The notes under the pieces: generated by a model
Seen by the model: only the letters and a program-made list of their open reading frames with translations
Told to the model about the DNA's origin: nothing
Database searches by the model: none
Part shown: positions 1 through 6,773 of the stretch, piece by piece
Position numbering within the stretch: the first letter of the stretch is position 1
Layout of the letters: each line of letters begins with the position of its first letter
NCBI GenBank assembly: GCA_030612585.1
Contig: JAUWNP010000090.1
Coordinates: forward strand, 1-17,083
From: Anaerolineae bacterium
GTDB lineage: Bacteria; Chloroflexota; Anaerolineae; B4-G1
Length of the DNA stretch: 17,083 nt
Direction: 5' to 3'
Made by a program: the position numbers and the translations under genes

Positions 1-187
1 CCAGTTCCGGCAATCCAGACGGCAAGGCCGCCGTGAGTTCATCCGCGCCGAGGAGGGGAATCGCCCCACCCGCCGCAGCGTCGTGCCGCATGGCGATCGT
101 GCCACCGGTGGTCAGAATGGCGACGTGGAGATTGGAGATTGGTGCAGGCAAATCGCCGTGAACATCAGCCAGAACCGCCAGACGCAT
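1..187 (-). CDS. Asparaginase-family protein, N-terminal part, with a metallophosphoesterase-like leader
   Basis: This reading frame starts with ATG at 187 and runs off the left edge of the window; 62 residues are visible. Residues 22-32 read VAILTTGGTIA, the N-terminal motif of L-asparaginases, which contains the nucleophile Thr and hydrolyses asparagine to aspartate and ammonia. The following residues (RHDAAAGGAIP and a GADELTAALP stretch) also fit that family. Residues 1-16, MRLAVLADVHGDLPAP, instead look like the start of a calcineurin-type metallophosphoesterase with its D-x-H metal motif. The joint, residues 17-20 (ISNL), is encoded by two copies of the heptamer GGAGATT read on the other strand. 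The start has a GGGAG Shine-Dalgarno 5 bases upstream, supplied by a tandem repeat, and lies 37 bases after the smc stop, so co-transcription with smc is likely. No other ATG lies between the leader and the asparaginase motif. Asparaginase identity is fairly secure; whether the leader is translated is inference. Confidence 0.7.
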   Translation of the reverse strand, partial: MRLAVLADVHGDLPAPISNLHVAILTTGGTIAMRHDAAAGGAIPLLGADELTAALPSGLPEL

Positions 188-229
188 CTCTACTCCCTAC
201 TTCCTACTCCCTACTCCCTACTCCCTACT
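188..229. repeat. Heptamer tandem repeat (CCCTACT on plus, AGTAGGG on minus), six units
   Basis: Six 7-base units run from 188 to 229. Those at 195-201, 209-215, 216-222 and 223-229 are perfect CCCTACT, and those at 188-194 and 202-208 differ at one base. On the minus strand the array contains the smc stop codon (225-227) and provides a GGGAG Shine-Dalgarno 5 bases before the ATG at 187. Confidence 0.9.
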
Positions 230-3200
230 TCTGCTCTCTGCTCTGCTCCAGTTTGAGCGACACCACCTGCGAAACTCCATCCGTCCCCATTGAGACGCCG
301 TAGATGGTGTCGGCGGCCTCAATAGTGACCCGGTTGTGCGTGATGACGACGAACTGGCTCCGCTGCGCCAACTCCTCCAGCAGCGTGCGGAAGCGGCCCA
401 CGTTCGCCTCGTCGAGCATCGCGTCCACCTCGTCGAGCACACAGAACGGGGTCGGGTGGACGTGGAGGAGGGCGAACAGGAGCGCGGCCGCAGTCAACGC
501 CCGCTCCCCGCCGGAGAGGAGCGCCAACCGCTGCGCGCGCTTGCCTGGAGGCCGGGCGACGATGTCCACGCCGGTGTTCATCAGATCTCCAGGGTCGGTC
601 AACTCCAGCCGCGCTGTGCCGCCGTTGAAGAGGACCGGGAACGTCTCAGAGAACCTGGCCGCCACCGCATCGAATGTTTCCCGGAAGGCGGTCTCCATCA
701 ATTCATCCAATTCGGCCAGCACCTGGCGCAGTCGGGCCGAGGCGGTCTCCAGGTCAGCCGATTGCTCGGTGAGAAAAGAATGCCGCTCCTGGGCCTCGGC
801 ATATTCGTCAGGGGCATTGGGGTTGACCGACCCCAACCGGCGGAGGCGGGTCTTGAGACGCCGGATCTCATCCTCTAACCCTTCGGGCAGTTCTTCAACG
901 ATGGGGAGTTGAGAGACCAACGGTCGCAGCGGCAACGGAGCCTGTGCCGTGACACTCTCCGCCAATTCCAGTTCGACCAACCCCAGGTCTTCCTCGATGC
1001 GCCGTGCAAGGAGCCGCAACTCATCCCGGCAGCGGGCGACTTCCAATTGGGCGCGGCCATGACGGGCCTCCATTTCGCGCACCCGGTCGCGGGCCCGCCG
1101 CTCTTGCTCTTCTAACGCCGTCTGTTCCTCGCCGAGATGTGCCAGTTCCTCCTCGGCCGGCTGAATGTGCGTGCGCACATCGCGCCACTGCGCACCCATC
1201 CGAGAGGACTCTGCGCGCAATTCCTGGACTCGGGCGACGACAGCAGCGTGCTCAGCCTCCAGTTCCTCAGCCCGTTGGCGCCGGGCAGACATCTGTGCCC
1301 GAAGCCGGTCTAACAGTGCCGTCTCCCTTTGCAGAGCAGCCTGCTGGCTGCGAAGTGACTCCTCGGCCACCGCGACCTCGGTGCGAGCCTTCCCCAGCAT
1401 ATCTCGGAGGGTGCGCGCCTTCTCCTCGCTGGCTGCCGCTGCCTGCCGGTCCAGTTCTTCCAACTCGGCCTCCAGCGCTGTTATCCGTTCGGCCCCCGCT
1501 CGCTGCTGCTCCTCGATTTCCTGGCAGCGCTGGTGGGTCTCCTCCAGTCGAGTGGGCAGTTCCCGCCGGGCCCGCTCATCTGCAAGAACGCCGCCCGCTC
1601 CGGCCTGTCCCACCGAGAGCGCGCCCTCGGCTCGCAGGACGATGCCCGTACTGGTGACACAACGGCTCCCCGGCGGCATATTGGTGAGCAACGCCTGGGC
1701 CGCCGGTAGGTCCTCACAGAGGGCCACAGCCCCCAACATCGTCTCGACCGCCGGTCGCACGCTCTCGTCGCATGTGACGACGTCGGCGGCGCGGAGAGCG
1801 CCCGGGGGCAACTGCGGAGGTGGGCGGAGGCCATCCAGCGGTAGCAGGGTCACGCGGCCTCCTCCCGATTGCAGCGCCCCGCGTACCGCCTCAACGACGG
1901 ACGCCCGTTCCACAACGATGGCCTGAAGATCAGCGCCCAGCGCCGCCTCGACGGCATGCTCCCACTCAGGAGGTACCTGCATCAACGTCGCCAGCGGCCC
2001 GACGACGCCATCCAAATCAGTCTGGAGCAGCGTCTGAACGCCAGAGCCATAGGCTACCCAGGCATCGCGCATCCTGCCCAGCGCCTCCTGCTCGCCTACC
2101 AGACGAGCAGCCTCCGCACGGACTTCGAGCAGTGCCTGATTCAGGCTTCCCAGCCCCGCGCGACGGGCGCGCAACTCCTGCTCGACCCGAGTACGCCGCC
2201 GGGCCGGCTCCTGCGCCTGCTCTTGGACGCTCTCCCACTCTTGCTCCAGGTCCGCCAACCGCTTCTTGCGCTCCGCCAGTCCGCGTCCCAATTGCTCGAC
2301 CTGGGCGCGGGCCTCGACGACCTGCCCGACCTGCGCCTCTTGCTGATCGCTCAGGGGTTCGAGTTCGGCCAGCAATTCCTCACGCCGGGCCATCAGCAGC
2401 CGCGCCCGTTCCTCCGCCACGGCCAGTCCGCGCTGCACTTTGTCAGTCTTGGCGTGCAGGTCGGCGCCTTCGCGGTGCCAATCGCGCAGCCTGAGACGCA
2501 GTTCACTCTCATGCTGACGCAGTTGAGTCAGTCGCCCACTTAGAGCAGACGCACCCCCCTGCTGTTCCTCCAGGCTGGATTCCAGAACAGATGCCCTTTC
2601 CAGAACACGGTCCAGCACAACCTGCTGGCGACCCCAATGGTAACCGTACCAGGTGCGCTGCAATCGCTCCAGGTGGACGGTCAGCCGGCGATGTTCCTCC
2701 ACCCGCCCCGCCTCCCGCTCCAGGCGGTGCAGGCGGGGGGTGATTTCATTGACGATGTCATAGACGCGCTCCAGATTACGCTGCGTCTCGTCCAAGCGCC
2801 GGATGGCTTCCTCCCGCCGGGCACGGTAGAGGCTGATGCCAGCGGCCTCCTCAAAGAGCGTGCGCCGTTCCTGGGGACGCAGTGAGAGCGCCGCGTCCAC
2901 CAGTCCCTGGCCGATGACGGTGTAGGCACGCTGCCCCAGGCCGCTTTCGGCCAGCATTTCGGTCACGTCGCGCAGGCGCACCCGCGCCCCGTTGATGAGG
3001 TACTCATTCTCGCCGGAGCGATAGGCGCGGCGGGAGATGGTGACCTCGCTGAATTCAATGGGCAGCCAACCGTCGGAGTTGTCGAAGGTCAAGGAGGCCT
3101 CGGCCATGCCGGACCGGGCGCGGCGACGCCCGCCGGCGAAGATCATGTCGGCGCTGGACTTGCCCCGCAAAGCGCGCATACGCTGCTCGCCTAACACCCA

Positions 3201-3335
3201 AAGGATGGCGTCGGCGACGTTCGACTTCCCGCTCCCGTTGGGGCCGACGACGGCCGTGATGCCTGTGGGGAACAGGAATTCCGTCTTGGTAGCAAAGGAC
3301 TTGTAGCCCTGGAGTGTGATGTGTTTGAGACGCAT
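225..3335 (-). CDS. smc: Chromosome segregation/condensation protein SMC
   Basis: This is the bacterial SMC ATPase, which forms ring-like dimers with ScpA and ScpB and organises and segregates the chromosome. The 1036 residues show the full architecture: Walker A GPNGSGKS at 31-38, the N-terminal head with the FEEAAGISLYRARREEA stretch near 161-177, a first coiled-coil arm to about 440, a hinge at roughly 442-575 (from GVVGPLATLMQVPPEWEHAV), and a second coiled coil to about 860. The C-terminal head has the ABC signature LSGGERAL at 940, Walker B VLDEVDAML from about 966, and a switch His in VVITHN. It is about 100-150 residues shorter than typical bacterial SMC (about 1150-1200), with the loss apparently in the arms. 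The ATG at 3335 directly precedes the conserved LKHITLQGYKSF motif, so the start is secure. It has its own promoter, an SD-less leader, and a downstream asparaginase gene 37 bases away. Confidence 0.97.
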   Translation of the reverse strand: MRLKHITLQGYKSFATKTEFLFPTGITAVVGPNGSGKSNVADAILWVLGEQRMRALRGKSSADMIFAGGRRRARSGMAEASLTFDNSDGWLPIEFSEVTISRRAYRSGENEYLINGARVRLRDVTEMLAESGLGQRAYTVIGQGLVDAALSLRPQERRTLFEEAAGISLYRARREEAIRRLDETQRNLERVYDIVNEITPRLHRLEREAGRVEEHRRLTVHLERLQRTWYGYHWGRQQVVLDRVLERASVLESSLEEQQGGASALSGRLTQLRQHESELRLRLRDWHREGADLHAKTDKVQRGLAVAEERARLLMARREELLAELEPLSDQQEAQVGQVVEARAQVEQLGRGLAERKKRLADLEQEWESVQEQAQEPARRRTRVEQELRARRAGLGSLNQALLEVRAEAARLVGEQEALGRMRDAWVAYGSGVQTLLQTDLDGVVGPLATLMQVPPEWEHAVEAALGADLQAIVVERASVVEAVRGALQSGGGRVTLLPLDGLRPPPQLPPGALRAADVVTCDESVRPAVETMLGAVALCEDLPAAQALLTNMPPGSRCVTSTGIVLRAEGALSVGQAGAGGVLADERARRELPTRLEETHQRCQEIEEQQRAGAERITALEAELEELDRQAAAASEEKARTLRDMLGKARTEVAVAEESLRSQQAALQRETALLDRLRAQMSARRQRAEELEAEHAAVVARVQELRAESSRMGAQWRDVRTHIQPAEEELAHLGEEQTALEEQERRARDRVREMEARHGRAQLEVARCRDELRLLARRIEEDLGLVELELAESVTAQAPLPLRPLVSQLPIVEELPEGLEDEIRRLKTRLRRLGSVNPNAPDEYAEAQERHSFLTEQSADLETASARLRQVLAELDELMETAFRETFDAVAARFSETFPVLFNGGTARLELTDPGDLMNTGVDIVARPPGKRAQRLALLSGGERALTAAALLFALLHVHPTPFCVLDEVDAMLDEANVGRFRTLLEELAQRSQFVVITHNRVTIEAADTIYGVSMGTDGVSQVVSLKLEQSREQK

Positions 3336-3400
3336 TTTGGTTGGCTGGGTGGTTGGTTAGTTAGTTGGTCGGTTGGTTGGTTGGTTAGTTGGTTGGTTTA
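3336..3400. repeat. TTGG/CCAA tetramer-rich repeat forming the smc leader
   Basis: This 65-base stretch is made almost entirely of TTGG and TTAG units on the plus strand (CCAA and CTAA on the minus). It lies between the smc ATG and the predicted smc promoter, so nearly the whole 5' leader of the smc mRNA would be an unstructured C/A-rich repeat. No Shine-Dalgarno sequence is visible in it. Confidence 0.85.
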
Positions 3401-3405
3401 GTGAC

Positions 3406-3434
3406 AGTATACCGCGCTTGCGGGGAGAAGGCAA
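3406..3434 (-). promoter_or_regulatory. Predicted smc promoter
   Basis: On the minus strand TTGCCT (3434-3429) and TATACT (3411-3406) are separated by 17 bases. TATACT matches the -10 consensus at five of six positions and TTGCCT matches the -35 consensus at four. Transcription would begin near 3399, at the edge of the CCAA repeat. The -35 box resembles those predicted for the PIN gene and the vWA operon. Confidence 0.6.
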
Positions 3435-3451
3435 GTTGGGGAGCGGAGAGT

Positions 3452-3500
3452 GGAGATTGGAAATTAGAGATTAGAGATTAGAGATTAGAGATTGGAGATT
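3452..3500. repeat. Heptamer tandem repeat (A/G)GAGATT, seven units
   Basis: Seven contiguous 7-base units fill 3452-3500: GGAGATT, GGAAATT, four perfect AGAGATT, then GGAGATT. Degenerate continuation follows to about 3515. It lies between the divergent smc and metallophosphoesterase promoters. The same GGAGATT unit occurs twice in tandem at 127-140, inside the asparaginase reading frame. Confidence 0.9.
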
Positions 3501-3506
3501 GGAGAA

Positions 3507-3534
3507 TTGCGGATTGCGGAGGAAGGCGTATAAT
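3507..3534 (+). promoter_or_regulatory. Predicted metallophosphoesterase promoter giving a leaderless mRNA
   Basis: A perfect TATAAT lies at 3529-3534 with TTGCGG at 3507-3512, a 16-base spacer. The usual start point, about 7 bases after the -10 box, would fall on the ATG at 3541, giving an mRNA with no leader. The GGAGGAAGG at 3516-3524 is 16 bases from the ATG, too far for a normal Shine-Dalgarno. Confidence 0.5.
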
Positions 3535-3540
3535 GAAGAC

Positions 3541-4440
3541 ATGGTATACAAGGTTACGCGGCGGCGGTTTCTCAAGTTGATGCTGGGTGGCACGGCGACG
3601 GCCGGGCTCTCGACCCTCGGCGGAGTGGGCTACGCCAGACTCGTCGAGCCGCACTGGCTGGCGGTGGAGCGGGTAGACGTGCCAATCCCCGACCTGCCAG
3701 CCAGGCTCGACGGTTTCACGATCGTGCAACTTTCCGATTTGCATCGCGGGCCAAAGGTGACGCAGGAACAGGTCTCGCAGGCGGTGGAACTGGCATTGCA
3801 GCAGGAGGCCCATCTGGTCGTGGTGACCGGTGACTACGTTTCAGTATCCGCCGAGTACGCTGCCTCTTGTGCAGAATCGCTCTCCCCGCTGGCAGCCTCC
3901 AGCGGGGTGGCTCCCCCCCGCTTCGGGGGGGCTGGGGGGGGTAACGTGCTGGCCTGCCTGGGCAACCACGACCACTGGACAGACGCCGACACCGTCGCCG
4001 GGGCGCTGACCGACGCCGGGATCACCGTGCTGCGCAACGCGGCACGGGAGGTAGCGGATGGGCTATGGGTGGCGGCGGTGGACGATGTGAGGGAGCGATA
4101 TGCCGACCTGGAGAAAGCGTTAGCGGGAATGCCTGCCGGAGTCACGGTCGTGCTCCTGGCCCACGAGCCCGACTACGCCGACGAGGTGGCAGCCGATGGG
4201 CGGGTGAGCCTGCAACTTTCGGGCCATTCCCACGGCGGGCAGGTGCAGTTGCCTTTCATCGGAGCGCCGTTTCTGCCCTACCTGGGCCGCAAGTATCCGG
4301 CGGGGCTCTACCGCGTGGGCGATATGTGGCTCTACGTCAACCGGGGCGTGGGGCTGATCGGCCCGGCAGTGCGCTTCAACTGCCGGCCGGAGGTGACGGT
4401 TTTGAGGCTGCGGCATTTGCCCCTCCTATCCCAGCGGTAG
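3541..4440 (+). CDS. Tat-exported calcineurin-like metallophosphoesterase (YkuE/YaeI-like)
   Basis: This is a two-metal phosphoesterase of 299 residues, likely acting outside the cytoplasmic membrane. The N-terminus carries a twin-arginine signal, TRRRFLKLMLGG (6-17), followed by a hydrophobic stretch. All family motifs are present: SDLH (D66, H68), GD (97-98), GNHD (141-144), H208 in LLAHEP, and GHSHGGQ (228-234). The closest named groups are YkuE and YaeI; the substrate cannot be read from the sequence. I chose the ATG at 3541 because the alternative TTG at 3499 lies inside a heptamer repeat and would put 14 unrelated residues before the Tat signal. A Gly/Pro-rich insert at about 119-134, encoded by a G/C hairpin, separates GD from GNHD. 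The gene is convergent with the PIN gene, with a 60-base gap that shows no clear terminator. A decayed paralogue lies beyond that gene. Confidence 0.9.
   Translation: MVYKVTRRRFLKLMLGGTATAGLSTLGGVGYARLVEPHWLAVERVDVPIPDLPARLDGFTIVQLSDLHRGPKVTQEQVSQAVELALQQEAHLVVVTGDYVSVSAEYAASCAESLSPLAASSGVAPPRFGGAGGGNVLACLGNHDHWTDADTVAGALTDAGITVLRNAAREVADGLWVAAVDDVRERYADLEKALAGMPAGVTVVLLAHEPDYADEVAADGRVSLQLSGHSHGGQVQLPFIGAPFLPYLGRKYPAGLYRVGDMWLYVNRGVGLIGPAVRFNCRPEVTVLRLRHLPLLSQR
3903..3940 (+). repeat. G/C-rich hairpin element inside the metallophosphoesterase gene
   Basis: Seven C, then G, CTT, C, and seven G (3913-3931) form a perfect stem with a 3-base loop inside the reading frame, encoding the APPRFGG linker. 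A diverged copy, with the same CCGCTT core and G-run, lies at 6475-6504 in the paralogous remnant. It is placed in a surface linker between active-site motifs. Confidence 0.7.
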
Positions 4441-4500
4441 CCGTCTCGACCCGCACCCCGGCCATCGCGAGGGTGACCACGCGGTTCGCCTGGCAACCCC

Positions 4501-6363
4501 CTAACGGCGAAACCGCAACCCGAAGCACATATCAGCAAAGTCCATCATCGCCTGCTGTTCCGGGGTCTCGCTGGTATAGAGCAGGTCAACATACATGGCT
4601 GGCCCACCAACGGCATGCGAAAGCGCCCAGTCCACGGTAGCCGCCAGCGTGCGCAAGGGGGTCAACGGCGTCATTATGATCAGCCGGTTGATGTGTGCGC
4701 GCACCAGTCTCACCGGTGGGACATCCTGGAGAATCAGGCAATCCACCTTTCTCCTCTCGAAACGACGCCACAGGCTTTCTCGGGCAGCCGCATCGGACAA
4801 ACGTTCGAGCACCTCAACAGCCATCCCTCGATCGGTCAGCGTCTTGCGAAGCACGTTCGTCCAGAGTCGTTCAACGTCAAGAATCAGGCAACGTGCTGGC
4901 TGGCCAGCCTCACTCAGCAGATCCACGACCACCTCACGCTTGGCTCTGGCCATATGCGCCAGTTCCTCGCGACGCTCCCGTAGCGTGAACAGGGTGGCAG
5001 CCTGGTGGTCCACGACTCTTCCAAGAAGACGGTGCAGCGCTTTCCAGAAGTCCGTAGCGTCGTCCAGTTCCGGGTAGCGGCGGATCACCTCGTTGTGCAC
5101 AGTGATGAACTGGTCATTCATCTCTCTGTACTTCTGGAGTTCGTCTTCCTGCAAGGCAATGGGATGGCGCAGTAAATCAAAGGGACGTAGCCAGCCGTCT
5201 TCCTCGGCGTCTGCGAAGGTATAAGTGGCCACTGCCTGCTGCTGGAAGAAAGCGGTCAGCATGCGGCTGGCCGCCGCCTGAGGGTGGCCAATCGGGTAGC
5301 GAGTGAAACCGATAAACTGATTGCAGCCAAAGAGAAGCATAGCGATCCAAACCGGATCAAGCAGATCACAACCGTCTACAATGGCTGTGATACGGCGACC
5401 GACATCCGCAAATCGGGCGGCGTGTTGGTTGTAGCGCTGCTCAATCTGAGAGTAGCGATAGACAACGACCCGGGTATCGCGAACCCGAGGCAAGCCACGC
5501 TCACCGAAGACGCACACGGCACCGGACGGGAGTTTGCATCGCTTGCACAACTCGCCAGCCCAGTACGCGGCCTGCGCCTGGTCTTCCGTGAACAGGAAGA
5601 CGACGCGATTCTTGTGCTGTGTCAGGACGCGGACGAGATGGGCGGTGAGAGCCAAACGTGCCTCCAGCGGAGCGATACTGAGGACAGCGCGATGACGCAT
5701 AGAGCGGACCCGGCCATACAGATTACTTATCACTCGTTCCAATCTTTTTGCCCGGCGTTCGAGGCCCGTCTTGGACCTCTGGCTGGCAGGCTTGACCGGG
5801 CGCGCTTTCTGTTTCTCCGCCTCTTCACGGCGAGACAACTTCCACCAGCGTATCTGCCTCGCCAACTGTCGGCGGATGGTCGTCTCCATCATGCCGCCGC
5901 TGGGTACTGTGATGACCGGCACGGGGGGAGAGGCACACATAGCGATATCGGCCATCTCCTTGTCTCGCGTGACAATGGCGCAAAAGCCTTCAGTTAGACG
6001 CGCCTGAGCCAGCGCGATCTGCTGATGGTCTACGCTTTCCGGATCAAGTGGCGGCGAAATGACTGCCGGGGCTTTGGCGACGACGAGGCGTCCTGAGGTA
6101 TTCGACCTGGACAGTCCCTCGGGTAGTGGACGCTCTTGCAGGCTATCCAGGATCGAAAGCGCACGCCGGGCCGCCGCGGCCCTGGCGACGTTCTTTTTGC
6201 CCCGCGCCAGGCCGCGCAATTCACGTACCACCGCGTCGAGAATGTAGACAGTGACGGGCTGCCCCCCCCAGTCGAACCTATATGCCGCGGGAAGTTCCAT
6301 CAGGACACTCGTGTCTACCACCACGGCAGGGGAGGGTTGGTGAGGGTTCGTTCTTTTGGGCAT
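4501..6363 (-). CDS. PIN-domain nuclease fused to a degenerate SF2 helicase-like region
   Basis: The protein has 620 residues. The N-terminal 1-155 is a PIN domain of the PhoH/PIN_4 type: VVVDTSVLM (D17), VVRELRG (E48), SVDHQQIALAQ (D112) and TRDKEMADIA (D134), so the metal-binding acids look intact and RNA cleavage is plausible. Residues 175-215 are basic. The rest follows the order of an SF2 helicase but with eroded motifs. RAVLSIAPLEARLALTA (225-241) stands where motif I (GxGKT) should be. AIVDGCD (327-333) replaces DEAH or DECH, and IGFTRYP (351-357) replaces LGLTATP. EEDGWLRPFDLL and ALQEDELQKYREM (387-415) match the linker of XPB-like helicases. A second RecA-like fold is suggested at 490-580 without the QxxGRxGR motif. 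ATP hydrolysis is therefore unlikely. The helicase part is inferred by eye. Its own promoter lies at 6381-6410, and the gene sits between two metallophosphoesterase copies. Confidence 0.75.
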   Translation of the reverse strand: MPKRTNPHQPSPAVVVDTSVLMELPAAYRFDWGGQPVTVYILDAVVRELRGLARGKKNVARAAAARRALSILDSLQERPLPEGLSRSNTSGRLVVAKAPAVISPPLDPESVDHQQIALAQARLTEGFCAIVTRDKEMADIAMCASPPVPVITVPSGGMMETTIRRQLARQIRWWKLSRREEAEKQKARPVKPASQRSKTGLERRAKRLERVISNLYGRVRSMRHRAVLSIAPLEARLALTAHLVRVLTQHKNRVVFLFTEDQAQAAYWAGELCKRCKLPSGAVCVFGERGLPRVRDTRVVVYRYSQIEQRYNQHAARFADVGRRITAIVDGCDLLDPVWIAMLLFGCNQFIGFTRYPIGHPQAAASRMLTAFFQQQAVATYTFADAEEDGWLRPFDLLRHPIALQEDELQKYREMNDQFITVHNEVIRRYPELDDATDFWKALHRLLGRVVDHQAATLFTLRERREELAHMARAKREVVVDLLSEAGQPARCLILDVERLWTNVLRKTLTDRGMAVEVLERLSDAAARESLWRRFERRKVDCLILQDVPPVRLVRAHINRLIIMTPLTPLRTLAATVDWALSHAVGGPAMYVDLLYTSETPEQQAMMDFADMCFGLRFRR

Positions 6364-6380
6364 TTGGGGATCACTCCATT

Positions 6381-6410
6381 ATGATAGATCTTCTGAGAGG
6401 GTGAAGGCAA
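6381..6410 (-). promoter_or_regulatory. Predicted promoter of the PIN/helicase-like gene
   Basis: On the minus strand TTGCCT (6410-6405) and TATCAT (6386-6381) are separated by 18 bases. Transcription near 6374 would leave only about ten bases before the ATG at 6363. A GGAG at 6377-6374 is 10 bases from the ATG and would sit at or before the mRNA 5' end. Confidence 0.5.
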
Positions 6411-6426
6411 TTTTCCGTTTCTACAT

Positions 6427-6579
6427 TACGCTCTCTCCTGCGCGGAGATGCTCTCTCCACTAGCAGGCCCAGGAGGCGGGGATGCTCCCCTCCGCTTTGG
6501 GGGGCTGATCTGCACAGCGGTGCGCTTCAACTGCCGGCCGGAGGTGACGCTGTTGACACTGCGGGTTCCTCCCGCATAA
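6427..6579 (+). pseudogene. Internally deleted metallophosphoesterase remnant
   Basis: One uninterrupted frame ends at TAA (6577-6579). Its first part reads YALSCAEMLSPLA (6427-6465), matching YAASCAESLSPLA at residues 106-118 of the gene at 3541-4440, mostly with third-position changes. A GDAPLRFGG linker follows, matching GVAPPRFGG. The frame then jumps to LICTAVRFNCRPEV and LLTLR, matching residues 272 onward (LIGPAVRFNCRPEV). About 140 residues, including GNHD and GHSHGG, are missing, and the frame is closed upstream by a stop at 6394 with no start codon. The joint is at a GGGGCTG(A) sequence present on both sides in the intact gene, so deletion through microhomology is likely. Weaker similarity continues upstream, at CGTTTC near 6415. 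Homology is seen directly; the deletion route is inference. Confidence 0.9.
6475..6504 (+). repeat. Second copy of the G/C hairpin element, in the pseudogene
   Basis: This stretch resembles 3903-3932 of the intact gene: GCGGGG, then GCTCCCC, CCGCTT and a G-run ending in GCT. It sits exactly at the deletion joint of the remnant, which suggests that the G-run was one endpoint of the rearrangement. Confidence 0.7.
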
Positions 6580-6773
6580 GGGACTTCCACACGCCTGCGC
6601 TGCCGGTCTCTTCCCCTCTGCGTTCCCCAGGGGAACGGCCTTAACTATCCTCTCGCAGGTGGTGGATATGTCCGATGGCTTCTGCACCTGCAACGGTCTT
6701 GAGAGGGATACAACCGCAGAAAGTGGGCTTGTCTGTCAGGCGAGTCAGTGCTTACTTGACACAGCTGTGTAGC
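6580..6773. other. Non-coding stretch after the vWA operon
   Basis: With the remnant and the PIN promoter to its left, this completes a 410-base gap without an intact gene. I see no convincing gene here. It holds a 17-base perfect palindrome, CGTTCCCC-A-GGGGAACG (6621-6637), and a 12-base palindrome, ACACAGCTGTGT (6759-6770), four bases past the stop of the last operon gene. Neither is followed by a T-run on either strand, so neither is a standard intrinsic terminator. Confidence 0.6.

Noticed and set aside
336..2543. Long plus-strand open frames opposite smc
   Set aside because: They are antisense frames created by high GC and the biased third codon positions of smc; they contain no recognisable motif and are Arg/Pro/Ala-rich.
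3452..3500. Possible CRISPR array
   Set aside because: The units are 7 bases long, contiguous and without spacers, so this is a simple tandem repeat.
3913..3931. Possible intrinsic terminator
   Set aside because: The stem is strong but lies in the middle of an intact reading frame, encodes the linker, and is followed by G rather than T.
4441..4500. Possible shared terminator between the convergent metallophosphoesterase and PIN genes
   Set aside because: Only weak imperfect pairing and no T-run on either strand are visible in these 60 bases.
6460..6693. 77-residue minus-strand frame in the gap before the Ig-like gene
   Set aside because: It is antisense to the metallophosphoesterase remnant, whose plus-strand homology explains the sequence.
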